20,215 nucleotides of DNA from the IMG/VR virus record IMGVR_UViG_3300035698_002450, positions 1 to 20,215 of that record; one strand, 5' to 3'. The notes below the pieces were generated by a model. The model made no database searches and was not told the DNA's origin. It saw only the letters and a list, made by a program, of their open reading frames with translations. A program made the translations under genes and the position numbers. Numbering within the stretch: position 1 is the first letter of the stretch; the number at the start of each line of letters is the position of its first letter. Below are positions 1 to 6,387 of the stretch, piece by piece. Source of the stretch: a virus.

Positions 1-116
1 ACCCCTGGTGGGTGAAGATTGGTTAATATCTCTCGCAGTACGGCTCTAAAGTGAGCGCGAACACCAGAAGTGGTTAGCGGGCCAGCCACTTCTGGTAACA
101 TATTCCTATCTATCAT
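1..116 (-). CDS. 5' end of an unknown gene, cut by the window edge
   Basis: An ATG at 116-114 opens a frame that stays open for 38 codons to the window edge, starting MIDRNMLPEVAGPLT. A purine-rich AGAGAAG lies about 4 bases before the ATG and could be the ribosome site. A TTGACA promoter-like element lies just upstream at 163-168. The visible part is too short to recognise a family. It has a helix-like stretch with alternating basic and hydrophobic residues. A perfect 11-base inverted repeat lies inside the coding part. The run could be an open frame by chance, so the call rests on start, ribosome site and promoter together. Confidence 0.5.
   Translation of the reverse strand, partial: MIDRNMLPEVAGPLTTSGVRAHFRAVLREILTNLHPPG
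63..96. repeat. 11-bp perfect inverted repeat, 12-base loop
   Basis: ACCAGAAGTGG at 63-73 is the exact reverse complement of 86-96, with a 12-base loop. It sits after the oxygenase gene in the minus-strand direction of transcription and inside the start of the next gene. There is no T-run on either side, so a simple intrinsic terminator is unlikely. It could be an operator or an mRNA hairpin. Confidence 0.6.
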
Positions 117-139
117 GTGCTTCTCTCTATTTTGTGAGA

Positions 140-168
140 AGGTTAGCAGTATGTTTACAGCATGTCAA
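140..168 (-). promoter_or_regulatory. possible sigma70-type promoter for the partial gene at the left edge
   Basis: On the minus strand a perfect TTGACA (168-163) is followed after 17 bases by TAACCT (145-140), preceded by TGC, which gives an extended -10. The -10 hexamer matches the consensus at only 3 of 6 positions. The ATG at 116 lies 23 bases downstream. The -35 overlaps the stop codon of the oxygenase gene. Confidence 0.4.
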
Positions 169-803
169 CTGTCAGGAAACCAATCCGCGTAGGTGCCCTG
201 GTACTCGTCCTTATTGTACTTCCATGGTGTTGCTTGGCCAGTAGAGATATGGAACCTAATCTGGAACATATCCCCCAATACGACTGGTGATGTGTGGTTT
301 ACGAAATTGCTGGTTCCGGGAAAAATAATCATATTACCGCGCTGGGGCGTGAAAGAGAAATCGAAGTTCGGGAACTGTAAATTGCCACCAAAGCATTCAA
401 AAGTTGGGTCAATTTTTGCACCCCGCTGTACCCCGCTGGTTAGAAAGATTATTCCACAAAAGTCATAATCATTAACTCGTACCCAATCAGTCTTAACTAG
501 TACAGAATTTTCACACCTCGGTGGGACGTCTTTCCTTCCCTGCGGGTGCCACTCGAACTGTAGTGGGTATATACCAGTACGCTTGAAGCCATAGTAAGTT
601 TCTGCTTCCTCTACTGCACTTTCTATGGCCGAGATGTAGCGCATCTCAAATAGTTTATTCGGGCGCTTGGTTACGAGGGGGGTTTTATCTTCGTCATAGT
701 CCGGCAAGTCGTAACTTACGGAATTGGCTGCTGCTTCACATTCCAACGGCGAAAGAAAGTCTTCTATCACCAAAAAGGGGGATTTAATCATATTAGTGCT
801 CAT
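165..803 (-). CDS. 2-oxoglutarate/Fe(II)-oxygenase-like phage protein
   Basis: This 212-residue protein has the C-terminal half of a prolyl-4-hydroxylase-like double-stranded beta-helix. A strand GIIFLTS (117-123) is followed by FGGNLQF (138-144), a PQRGNMIIF turn and strand (153-161), the distal metal His (H170, NHTSPV) and a 2-oxoglutarate-binding Arg (R183, in QIRFH). Similar proteins are common in T4-like marine phages. Where the first metal pair HxD is expected, the sequence reads K104-T105-D106, so the first histidine is missing and activity is uncertain. The substrate is unknown. The ATG at 803 has only a weak ribosome site. The gene has its own strong sigma70-like promoter and no late promoter, so early expression is likely. 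A second ATG at 791 is possible. Confidence 0.75.
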   Translation of the reverse strand: MSTNMIKSPFLVIEDFLSPLECEAAANSVSYDLPDYDEDKTPLVTKRPNKLFEMRYISAIESAVEEAETYYGFKRTGIYPLQFEWHPQGRKDVPPRCENSVLVKTDWVRVNDYDFCGIIFLTSGVQRGAKIDPTFECFGGNLQFPNFDFSFTPQRGNMIIFPGTSNFVNHTSPVVLGDMFQIRFHISTGQATPWKYNKDEYQGTYADWFPDS

Positions 804-816
804 GTTATTAATCTAA

Positions 817-846
817 ATTATAACACTTAAATTCGTTAACTGTCAA
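817..846 (-). promoter_or_regulatory. consensus sigma70 promoter of the oxygenase-like gene
   Basis: On the minus strand the -35 hexamer TTGACA (846-841) and the -10 hexamer TATAAT (822-817) are both perfect matches, with an 18-base spacer. The gene's ATG at 803 is 13 bases downstream, so the leader would be very short. This is the strongest host-type promoter in the window and separates this gene from the late operon that ends at 850. Confidence 0.8.
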
Positions 847-849
847 CGT

Positions 850-1164
850 TTATTTTTTGCCAACTTTCCCGGCAAGATAATCATTGTATCTTTTGAGTAG
901 CTTTGTTCCTGGTTTCCGCATAGTCAACTTCGTCTTGCGCACGCGGGCACCTTTATGTTGACGTGCAGATATTTTACCCTGCCGGACTCTCTTGGGGTCT
1001 TTCTGGATAGCACACTTTGAAGGCTCTGTAACCATTCTACCCTTTCTGCTACCAAAGGTGCAGCGATACTTCATCTTAAAGCTCCTGCCGTCACGCTTCA
1101 TTTGGCGGACGGCAGGAGATTCAGTCAGTAGCTCTTCATCTTCAAATAACTCTTCCAGGGTCAT
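850..1164 (-). CDS. small basic protein with an acidic, protease-cleavable leader; probable head-internal protein
   Basis: The protein has 104 residues in two very different parts. Residues 1-15 are acidic (MTLEELFEDEELLTE). From residue 16 on it is strongly basic, rich in Lys and Arg, with a conserved-looking RCTFGSRKGR segment (34-43) and a second Cys at 51. The junction L13-T14-E15|S16 fits the (I/L)-x-E|(A/G/S) site of the T4 gp21 protease. The leader resembles that of T4 Alt, which is also acidic and removed. I infer a late protein that is processed in the prohead and then binds DNA or the capsid wall. Start ATG 1164 overlaps the previous gene's TGA in an ATGA, so translation is coupled. 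AGGTGA lies about 10 bases upstream. Confidence 0.8.
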   Translation of the reverse strand: MTLEELFEDEELLTESPAVRQMKRDGRSFKMKYRCTFGSRKGRMVTEPSKCAIQKDPKRVRQGKISARQHKGARVRKTKLTMRKPGTKLLKRYNDYLAGKVGKK

Positions 1165-2519
1165 AGGTTTGCATCACCTAGATCATCTGCTGCTTTTTTT
1201 GCTTCTTTCTGCTTATATCGGATCATGGAACTGGCTTTGCGCATCTTTGCCGTAAGTTCCGCTAACGCTAACCGACGCTGTTCCCCTTTAAGCGCAGCTT
1301 TAGCTGGGTCATCATCGGGGGATGCTGCATATTTCTGGTTAATCATTGTACGCTGTCTGGCTAATGCTTCTGGAGTGTCGAACTCATCCTCAAAAATGGC
1401 AGCTCTCAAAAAGCTACCTTCATATCGGCTACCCATTGAGTTGGCCTTTTCTGCCTTGTACTTGGCGATGTTAGCAATTCGCTTGGATTCCTTCTCTCTA
1501 TCCTTATTCTGTTGCATTTCGGATTCGATGCGATGCAACTCCTCTTCCTTTGACAATGCTGATCGTTGAGCACGCTCTGCATACTCTGCTTGAGATGCCT
1601 TAGCCTTCTCAGCTTCTGCCTCTGCCTTAGCCTTTTCGGCTTCCGCATTAGCTTTAAGCATTGCGAGAATGGATGTCAATAGACTGGTTTCTGAAGTGTC
1701 ACTCTCTACCTCGTCCGGGATACCATCTAGATCTTCATCATCTAGATCTTCATCCCCATCGTCGAACTCATCGCCAAGGTCCAGGTCCTCACCTTCACCG
1801 CCCATGTCACCACCAAGATCCATATCACCTTCGCCACCGAAATCATCACCCATACCATCGTCCATACCAACTGCATTAGGGTCTAATGGATTTTCCGGAA
1901 CTTGGCCTGGATTATTATTCTTTTTACCATCTGTTTCATAGGTACTGTTACCTGGAATTTTTGGAAACTGTAGATCCAAGATATTGAAATTGTCCTTGAT
2001 CATAGCAATAAGATCTACAAGACCCTGCTTGTTCTTGAAGTCCTTGAATTCCTTATTTTCATATTCTAGCTGATTCATGGTCTCTTTAACGAAATCTATG
2101 AATTTAGCTTCATCCTCTTTAGCCACTGTGATCTTCATCATGTTTCCCTCTTCATCCTCAATACCGTACGAGACTGAATTAGTTTTCGTTCCAGTAGAAG
2201 CCTGCTGGGTTGATCGTAGTGCTGCCAGTGCTGTGTTGATGTCATAGTTTTCTGAAACCTTACCACCAAACACTGGGACAAAGCGTTTGAACATGTTGCT
2301 CAATCGCTTTCTCTTTTTAGCGGCTAGTGCCTTCTTGGCTATAGCTATCTGCTCTTTGGTGCTCTTAACTTTAGCAGCATCCTTGACATGTGTGTTGGGG
2401 GTCTCCCTCCAGGTTCTTTCGGCAGTACGCAAGTCATTGCGACCATTTCCTGGGTTAGCCGCTATGTGTGATGCCGAAATAGTGCCACCAATATCTTCGA
2501 TTACTGTTGCAAGTTTCAT
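1161..2519 (-). CDS. unknown late structural protein with acidic Gly/Asp stretch and coiled coil
   Basis: I do not recognise a family for this 452-residue protein. Residues 50-85 are basic (KKALAAKKRKRL). Residues 218-275 form a low-complexity run of Asp, Glu and Gly. Residues 280-360 are an Ala/Glu/Lys helix of coiled-coil type, and the C-terminus is again helical and charged. The composition and its place after gp4 suggest a prohead core, scaffold or head-associated role, but this is inference. The start ATG at 2519 is supported by AGAGAG about 8 bases upstream and by a late promoter element GATAAATA at 2541-2548. It is coupled to the 104-residue protein by a 4-base overlap. A V-I-E|D near residue 8 only weakly resembles a gp21 site. 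Confidence 0.8.
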   Translation of the reverse strand: MKLATVIEDIGGTISASHIAANPGNGRNDLRTAERTWRETPNTHVKDAAKVKSTKEQIAIAKKALAAKKRKRLSNMFKRFVPVFGGKVSENYDINTALAALRSTQQASTGTKTNSVSYGIEDEEGNMMKITVAKEDEAKFIDFVKETMNQLEYENKEFKDFKNKQGLVDLIAMIKDNFNILDLQFPKIPGNSTYETDGKKNNNPGQVPENPLDPNAVGMDDGMGDDFGGEGDMDLGGDMGGEGEDLDLGDEFDDGDEDLDDEDLDGIPDEVESDTSETSLLTSILAMLKANAEAEKAKAEAEAEKAKASQAEYAERAQRSALSKEEELHRIESEMQQNKDREKESKRIANIAKYKAEKANSMGSRYEGSFLRAAIFEDEFDTPEALARQRTMINQKYAASPDDDPAKAALKGEQRRLALAELTAKMRKASSMIRYKQKEAKKAADDLGDANL

Positions 2520-2529
2520 ATTATGCTCT

Positions 2530-3045
2530 CTAAGTCTTTTTATTTATCGGTTTCGGGAGCTTTGGCATCAACATTTTTTCTGTGTAGACATTAAAGATAA
2601 TACCACGCGATTTACACCATGCGGATGCGGCCTTCCATTTTTCTTGGTTAACCACAAATACTTGATTTTCCATCAACTTCCTAGTTGCCTTTTTTGCCCT
2701 GCTTGGCACTGTCTGCTTGTGTGGTTTTATCTCAATAAGCTCTCTAATAGTTTGCCCTTTTGAGTTTACGTAAACCATATAGATGTCTGGGTAGTACACT
2801 GACGGCTTTACCCAGGGTGGGACATGTATAGGTTTCATATACGGTATCGGTGTTACTTCAGACCCCCATGACAGTATTGACTCATTCTCGTCACATCTAT
2901 GAAAGAATGCCAGCTCCCACGAAGATCTATAGGTTATTTTAGTAACATCCCCTATATATTTTCCGGGATTCGTTGGTGTAAACTTTCCAGTCTTAAATGG
3001 GAGCTTCCTTTTTTTGAATACTTTTTTTGGTGGGTTGTCAACCAC
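2530..3045 (-). CDS. 4: head completion nuclease, T4 gp4 family
   Basis: The core carries the gp4 signature: NPGKYIGD, then YRSSWEL (residues 39-45 counted from the GTG at 3045), a central YYPDIYMV and ELIEIKPHKQT. These match the E, D and ExK positions of the TnsA/restriction-like nuclease fold. In T4, gp4 acts on filled heads before tail joining. No ATG is available near the expected N-terminus. The GTG at 3045-3043 gives 171 residues, close to T4 gp4 (150), and overlaps the upstream stop by 8 bases. The open frame continues upstream to a TTG at 3138, but that stretch lies entirely in the previous gene and does not look like gp4. No clear ribosome site precedes the GTG, so coupling to the upstream gene is likely. 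Confidence 0.85.
   Translation of the reverse strand: MVDNPPKKVFKKRKLPFKTGKFTPTNPGKYIGDVTKITYRSSWELAFFHRCDENESILSWGSEVTPIPYMKPIHVPPWVKPSVYYPDIYMVYVNSKGQTIRELIEIKPHKQTVPSRAKKATRKLMENQVFVVNQEKWKAASAWCKSRGIIFNVYTEKMLMPKLPKPINKKT
2541..2548 (-). promoter_or_regulatory. T4-type late promoter element GATAAATA
   Basis: The minus strand reads GATAAATA, 22 bases before the ATG at 2519. It lies within the last codons of the gp4-like gene, so the 452- and 104-residue genes may have their own late transcript. Confidence 0.7.
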
Positions 3046-3676
3046 TTTGTATTGAACAGCCGTCGTGGTTGAACACCAAAGACACCATCGGAACCTTGGA
3101 TTCTCCCATATCCAATACATCCATATCAGCATTGACAATTTTTGGGTTAGCGAAACTGTAAATCAGCTTCCCACCTGTTCCCGATGTGTCCGAATAATAA
3201 TGGGTCAATACGATGCGGTGCATAGGTCCATGCCGGTTACTTGTTAAGGGCTTGATTGAGGATGCGGTTCCTGGGCCATTAGTATCATAACTACCAGCTC
3301 CGGCACTGTTATAATCACTCGCTATTGCGGAAACCGCCTCAAAATATTTTTTATATAAGTCGTGTGCTCTATTCTTTACGTCATCATAAAATGATATTTC
3401 CACATTTCCATAATCTACGCTGGTCGCTACATTGGTTCGGAAGTTGTAGTAGTTAACTTTCGTATACTCAATTGACGGCTTTGGTCTGGAAAATGTTTTA
3501 ACCAGCAACATCAGCGGCTTCATTTCTGAACTACCCGTTTCTTCTAAATCCACATCCCGTGGGTAGAATTCTACAGTATAGTTAAACCCCAGTTTGGCTG
3601 TATCTACCCCAGCTATATCGGCATCGGTGCTATAGTTCCCACCCCGTCCGTCTAGTGTCCAGCTCCACGATGCCAT
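3038..3676 (-). CDS. tail tube/baseplate tube-like structural protein
   Basis: This 212-residue protein has a pattern I associate with tube-fold virion proteins. A basic Pro-rich strand (RPKPSIEY, 64-71) is followed by NYYNFRT (75-81), an ISFYDD strand end (94-99) and a helix with YKKYFEAVSAIA. Later come IVLTHYY and a closing region with D-V-L-D and MVSLVFNHDG. It could be a second tail tube, tube-initiator or baseplate-tube protein of the gp48/gp54 kind; the exact role is not clear. The ATG at 3676 shares one base with the previous gene's TAA stop, and GGAG lies 8 bases upstream. The late context and the nearby gp19 gene support a tail role. Confidence 0.6.
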   Translation of the reverse strand: MASWSWTLDGRGGNYSTDADIAGVDTAKLGFNYTVEFYPRDVDLEETGSSEMKPLMLLVKTFSRPKPSIEYTKVNYYNFRTNVATSVDYGNVEISFYDDVKNRAHDLYKKYFEAVSAIASDYNSAGAGSYDTNGPGTASSIKPLTSNRHGPMHRIVLTHYYSDTSGTGGKLIYSFANPKIVNADMDVLDMGESKVPMVSLVFNHDGCSIQSG

Positions 3677-4227
3677 TATTTAATCTCCAGTGCGATTCGA
3701 GCCAGAGATCTACTCTGGCGCAATAAACGTTTTTTGTATTTATCTACAGTAAATCTAGAGTTTTTGAGATCGAACACCATTTCACTCACGATTTCTAGAT
3801 AACTCTCATGGTCACCCTTAGCATTGGACTTTGCTAAATTGTAAATGTCCAACATTCCTATAATGTTTAACGTTACTACGACCTTATCTTCTTCGGGTAA
3901 GCCGAGGAATGTATAGGCTGGCGTACCTGTCTCGTTGTAATAAGTCATACCAGTTCTAGTCTTACCGGCTATTTCATATGCAAGTGCATTCAACTGTATC
4001 AATCCTGCACTGACTCTGCCCCTACCCCGGTCATTAAGTACCCACCAGCCCGTAGATTCATCTATACCCTCGAACGGTAGTGCGGTTGGGGGTAGCTGGT
4101 TCCCCTCGCTATACCTTAAAAGTTGCGTAGCGAAGTTGGCATCAATGAACTCTTGTATGTCGTTAAAATTCTTTGCTCGAAAATTATCATCGATTACTGT
4201 TAATGACTTTCGTATATAGTTTGGCAT
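3676..4227 (-). CDS. unknown late structural protein
   Basis: I do not recognise this 183-residue protein. It is mixed in composition, with no signal peptide, membrane segment or metal motif. The C-terminal third is helical and basic (from about residue 150: FTVDKYKKRLLRQSRSLAR). It follows a perfect T4-type late promoter, TATAAATA at 4251-4258, and leads an operon with the tube-like protein and gp4. A neck, tail-completion or baseplate role would fit the neighbours but nothing in the sequence proves it. The ATG at 4227 has a moderate ribosome site (AGAAG). The stop is fused with the next gene's start (TAATG), so the two are coupled. Confidence 0.75.
   Translation of the reverse strand: MPNYIRKSLTVIDDNFRAKNFNDIQEFIDANFATQLLRYSEGNQLPPTALPFEGIDESTGWWVLNDRGRGRVSAGLIQLNALAYEIAGKTRTGMTYYNETGTPAYTFLGLPEEDKVVVTLNIIGMLDIYNLAKSNAKGDHESYLEIVSEMVFDLKNSRFTVDKYKKRLLRQSRSLARIALEIK
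3737..3744 (-). promoter_or_regulatory. possible internal late promoter GATAAATA
   Basis: The minus strand reads GATAAATA inside the 183-residue gene, 60 bases before the ATG at 3676. The distance is longer than at the other copies, so it may be a chance match or a secondary promoter for the tube-like and gp4 genes. Confidence 0.35.
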
Positions 4228-4250
4228 CGGGCATCTTCTAGTTTGTCAAT

Positions 4251-4258
4251 TATTTATA
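4251..4258 (-). promoter_or_regulatory. exact T4-type late promoter TATAAATA
   Basis: The minus strand reads TATAAATA 23 bases before the ATG at 4227. It sits just after the terminator of the tail tube gene, in the short gap between them. It is identical to the T4 late consensus recognised by gp55. Confidence 0.8.
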
Positions 4259-4267
4259 CGGAAATGA

Positions 4268-4291
4268 AAAAGGTCCCTTTCGGGACCTTTT
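4268..4291 (-). terminator. intrinsic terminator after the tail tube gene
   Basis: The stem is 10 bp and perfect (4268-4277 with 4282-4291). On the minus strand the loop is GAAA and the stem runs into a T-tract, TTTTT. It lies 20 bases after the gp19 stop codon. The late promoter for the next operon follows at once. Confidence 0.9.
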
Positions 4292-4311
4292 CGTAGTACG
4301 GACGGTGCGAG

Positions 4312-4884
4312 TTACGCGCCTGGGTGGGCGTCACCTGAGATTCCGGTGATATCATGAATAGCATGATCAAAACGAATAGTCATTTGAACTTTAATGGCTT
4401 CGCTTACGGAATAGTCATTATCACCGTAGTCTACTCGCTTAAGCCAGCAACCCTGCATTATCCAGGTAGAAATAACTGTTTCCCCGTCTCCGGTCAACTG
4501 TTTAAGGAGTGACGTGAACTTATAATTTTGGCCAGCTGGGGATGAACCCAAAGTGGATGCCCCGAGAGGCCCCTGATTACCTGTGATGTTTTGTTCCTTT
4601 TGCTGTTGTTCTTGAATAGCAAGCAATACGTTACCACCAATATCAACTTCCACAGCAACGGTGATGGGATCAAACTGATGCTTACCAGCAATGTATACCC
4701 TACTGTTGTAGCGGTCCAATGTGATTTCATCTTTTTCGAGTTTTGGTTGTTCCGCAGTAACGCACATAGTCGTTATAGCATCCGAACTCCCACCGAAGTT
4801 AACCAATTCCAACATAAATTTATGTTTTACGTGTGGGTGGAAAATACCATCCCCTCTTACACCTACATCTGCGATTGTTGCCAT
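4312..4884 (-). CDS. 19: tail tube protein, T4 gp19 family
   Basis: The protein has 190 residues from the ATG at 4884. It has the gp19-type layout: an N-terminal GIFHPHVKHKF strand (13-23), DRYNSRVYIAGKHQFDPITV (57-76) and a C-terminal set with W141, GCWLKRVDY (145-153) and a last strand IKVQMTIRFDH. Copies of this protein stack as hexamer rings to form the inner tube of a contractile tail. The residue count is near T4 gp19 (163), with an extra Gln/Gly-rich insert at about 92-120. The ATG at 4884 has AAGGAG nine bases upstream. A TTG two codons earlier has no such support. The gene has its own late promoter at 4923-4930 and its own terminator, so it is made at a high level. Confidence 0.85.
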   Translation of the reverse strand: MATIADVGVRGDGIFHPHVKHKFMLELVNFGGSSDAITTMCVTAEQPKLEKDEITLDRYNSRVYIAGKHQFDPITVAVEVDIGGNVLLAIQEQQQKEQNITGNQGPLGASTLGSSPAGQNYKFTSLLKQLTGDGETVISTWIMQGCWLKRVDYGDNDYSVSEAIKVQMTIRFDHAIHDITGISGDAHPGA

Positions 4885-4922
4885 GAACAAGTTCTCCTTA
4901 CGATTGTGTTTAATCTACGTTG

Positions 4923-4930
4923 TATTTATT
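4923..4930 (-). promoter_or_regulatory. late promoter element AATAAATA of the tail tube gene
   Basis: The minus strand reads AATAAATA 38 bases before the ATG at 4884. It is one of a divergent pair with the plus-strand copy at 4977-4984, about 46 bases away. Confidence 0.7.
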
Positions 4931-4976
4931 ACTGGTCACATTATTTCTGATAAAAACGGCACATAGGGGATCATAG

Positions 4977-4984
4977 AATAAATA
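4977..4984 (+). promoter_or_regulatory. late promoter element AATAAATA of the plus-strand gene
   Basis: AATAAATA on the plus strand, 24 bases before the ATG at 5009. It is the only copy on the plus strand in front of a gene, and it precedes the only plus-strand gene in the structural region. This supports the element as a true promoter that follows gene direction. Confidence 0.7.
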
Positions 4985-5008
4985 CCCGTAGAAAGAATTC
5001 ATGGACCT

Positions 5009-5716
5009 ATGTCAAATTTTGTAAGTTTTTTAAAAAAAACCATCACGGAAGAATCTGGTGGGAAATCGCAGGTGGTTGTTGAGAAGCTCCTCACCCAATT
5101 AGATACTACCCATATAGAGGAATATCCAAATGCGTACAGCATTAATGTGGGTGATGTACTTAAACAGACTAAACTCAAGCAATGTACCGTGTTAGTTATT
5201 GTTGGTGGTGGTGCCCCTCGTGTAGGCTCGAAGGATGGTGGAAGGGTTCTGGTAATTCCAGTCGCAGAAAAGCCGCCACGACTAGAGATAGATTCCCTAT
5301 TGGGCAAGCCAGAGTATTACAAATTTTTGGTGGACAATATACTGGCTGGGGTGGTTTCTGGACCTAGTGACAGTATCTACCCCGAAGAAAAGAGAAGTGC
5401 AATCAACACCCCCGAAGAATTTGAGAAATTTTATTCCGAGTGTGCACCAAAATTGAGCGCGTACAAGAAGGAGTATTTGGATGCTGTAGGACATGCCGAC
5501 TCAACCTCAAAGGAGAGTGAGCATCGTATGGGTGGTGATTTTGGGGATATGGCCAAATCACATGTTGCCAAGGAATACACCGGCTCTGTGTCACAGTTGC
5601 TTAAATATTTGGAGAAAGACCCCGGCATTAAGGCAAAGATAGCACTACTTGATAAAACCTTTTTAGCTAAGTTCAAAGCGCGGTTGGACTCCTTCTTCAC
5701 CACCTTGACGCATTAA
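5009..5716 (+). CDS. unknown late protein with capsid-targeting-like leader; possible internal head protein
   Basis: This 235-residue protein does not belong to a family I recognise. Its first residues, MSNFVSFLKKTITE, share the aromatic-4, Phe-7, aliphatic-8 pattern of the T4 capsid-targeting leader MKTYQEFIAE. I12-T13-E14 could be a gp21 cleavage site, though the next residue is Glu, not Ala or Gly. A hydrophobic strand with a GGG turn follows (61-69), then basic loops and Lys-rich helices to the end. It is the only plus-strand gene in the structural region and has its own late promoter and a terminator-like hairpin after the stop. No strong ribosome site precedes the ATG at 5009. T4 internal proteins are also late, separate genes, which fits, but the role is inference. 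Confidence 0.75.
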   Translation: MSNFVSFLKKTITEESGGKSQVVVEKLLTQLDTTHIEEYPNAYSINVGDVLKQTKLKQCTVLVIVGGGAPRVGSKDGGRVLVIPVAEKPPRLEIDSLLGKPEYYKFLVDNILAGVVSGPSDSIYPEEKRSAINTPEEFEKFYSECAPKLSAYKKEYLDAVGHADSTSKESEHRMGGDFGDMAKSHVAKEYTGSVSQLLKYLEKDPGIKAKIALLDKTFLAKFKARLDSFFTTLTH

Positions 5717-5717
5717 A

Positions 5718-5739
5718 AAAGGGGCCTTTCGGACCCTTT
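5718..5739. terminator. convergent terminator between the 235-residue gene and the prohead protease gene
   Basis: Six pairs (5718-5723 with 5734-5739), one G-A mismatch and two more pairs close a TTTC loop. On the minus strand the loop is GAAA and six T follow, so it is strongest as the end of the protease operon. On the plus strand the T-tract is broken and termination would be weaker. Confidence 0.8.
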
Positions 5740-5760
5740 CCTTATTTCATGTAACTATTA

Positions 5761-6387
5761 TTACCATTTCCTATTCAGGAATGTGTGAATAGATTTGACA
5801 AAGAATTTCTGTGCAGAAGGATCTTGTTTAATCAGTTCGGACAGCTTAATAGCCTCTCTACCATGCTGGTCATGCCCCATAGCTTCCAGTATTGGGGTTG
5901 GGTATGCACCCGGTGCCGATGGTGTGGCAACTAAGTCAGCAGTCACGAACACGAAGCCCGTCACAATACCATTCTCTGATAGGTTTCCCGCACCTCTGGA
6001 AGAGATACCGAAACGTACCTTACTTCTGGCCAATTCCTGTGAAATCAAACCCGTAGGGGTATTCAGAAGTTCAACCGTACCATTTGCATTGTTACCTTCC
6101 ATCTTAATGTCTCGGATTACATGTGATACTCGGTCCATGTTTATCTTCAACTTATCTGGATGGTCCAACTCCCCAAATATACCATTGTTCTCCTTAATCA
6201 TACCAACCGCAGTGTTAACCGCATTGGTCATCTCATTGAGGGGGTACACTCGGTTATTTCGATTGGCCAGTTCTGCCTGCATGAGGGTGCCACGCAACTT
6301 CCACGTGCGCTCCCCGTGTGACCCATCATACGCCTCTACGAGGACATTACTTTGAGTAGGCGTTAGTTCTTGACTTAGGAATTCCAT
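5761..6387 (-). CDS. 21: prohead protease, T4 gp21 family
   Basis: This 208-residue protein matches gp21 (212 residues in T4) in length and motifs. These are MQAELANRNNRVYP (36-49), the catalytic-His motif FGELDHP with H76, the catalytic-Ser motif GISSRG with S129/S130, and a third conserved region ADLVATPSAPGA (150-161) with D151. It is a serine protease of the herpesvirus-protease-like class that cleaves scaffold and leader peptides inside the prohead. L16-V17-E18|A19 fits its own cleavage rule and may be a self-processing site. The ATG at 6387 overlaps the upstream gene by 13 bases, with AGAGGA ahead of it. It is the last gene of the portal-core-protease operon, followed by a terminator. 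Confidence 0.93.
   Translation of the reverse strand: MEFLSQELTPTQSNVLVEAYDGSHGERTWKLRGTLMQAELANRNNRVYPLNEMTNAVNTAVGMIKENNGIFGELDHPDKLKINMDRVSHVIRDIKMEGNNANGTVELLNTPTGLISQELARSKVRFGISSRGAGNLSENGIVTGFVFVTADLVATPSAPGAYPTPILEAMGHDQHGREAIKLSELIKQDPSAQKFFVKSIHTFLNRKW

Noticed and set aside
1661-1941. Plus-strand frames rich in Ser, Pro and His
   Set aside because: They are the complement of the acidic Asp/Gly/Glu coding run of the 452-residue gene and have no promoter or ribosome site.
4885-4890. TTG start two codons before the tail tube ATG
   Set aside because: The AAGGAG ribosome site is correctly spaced for the ATG at 4884, which also gives the usual N-terminus.
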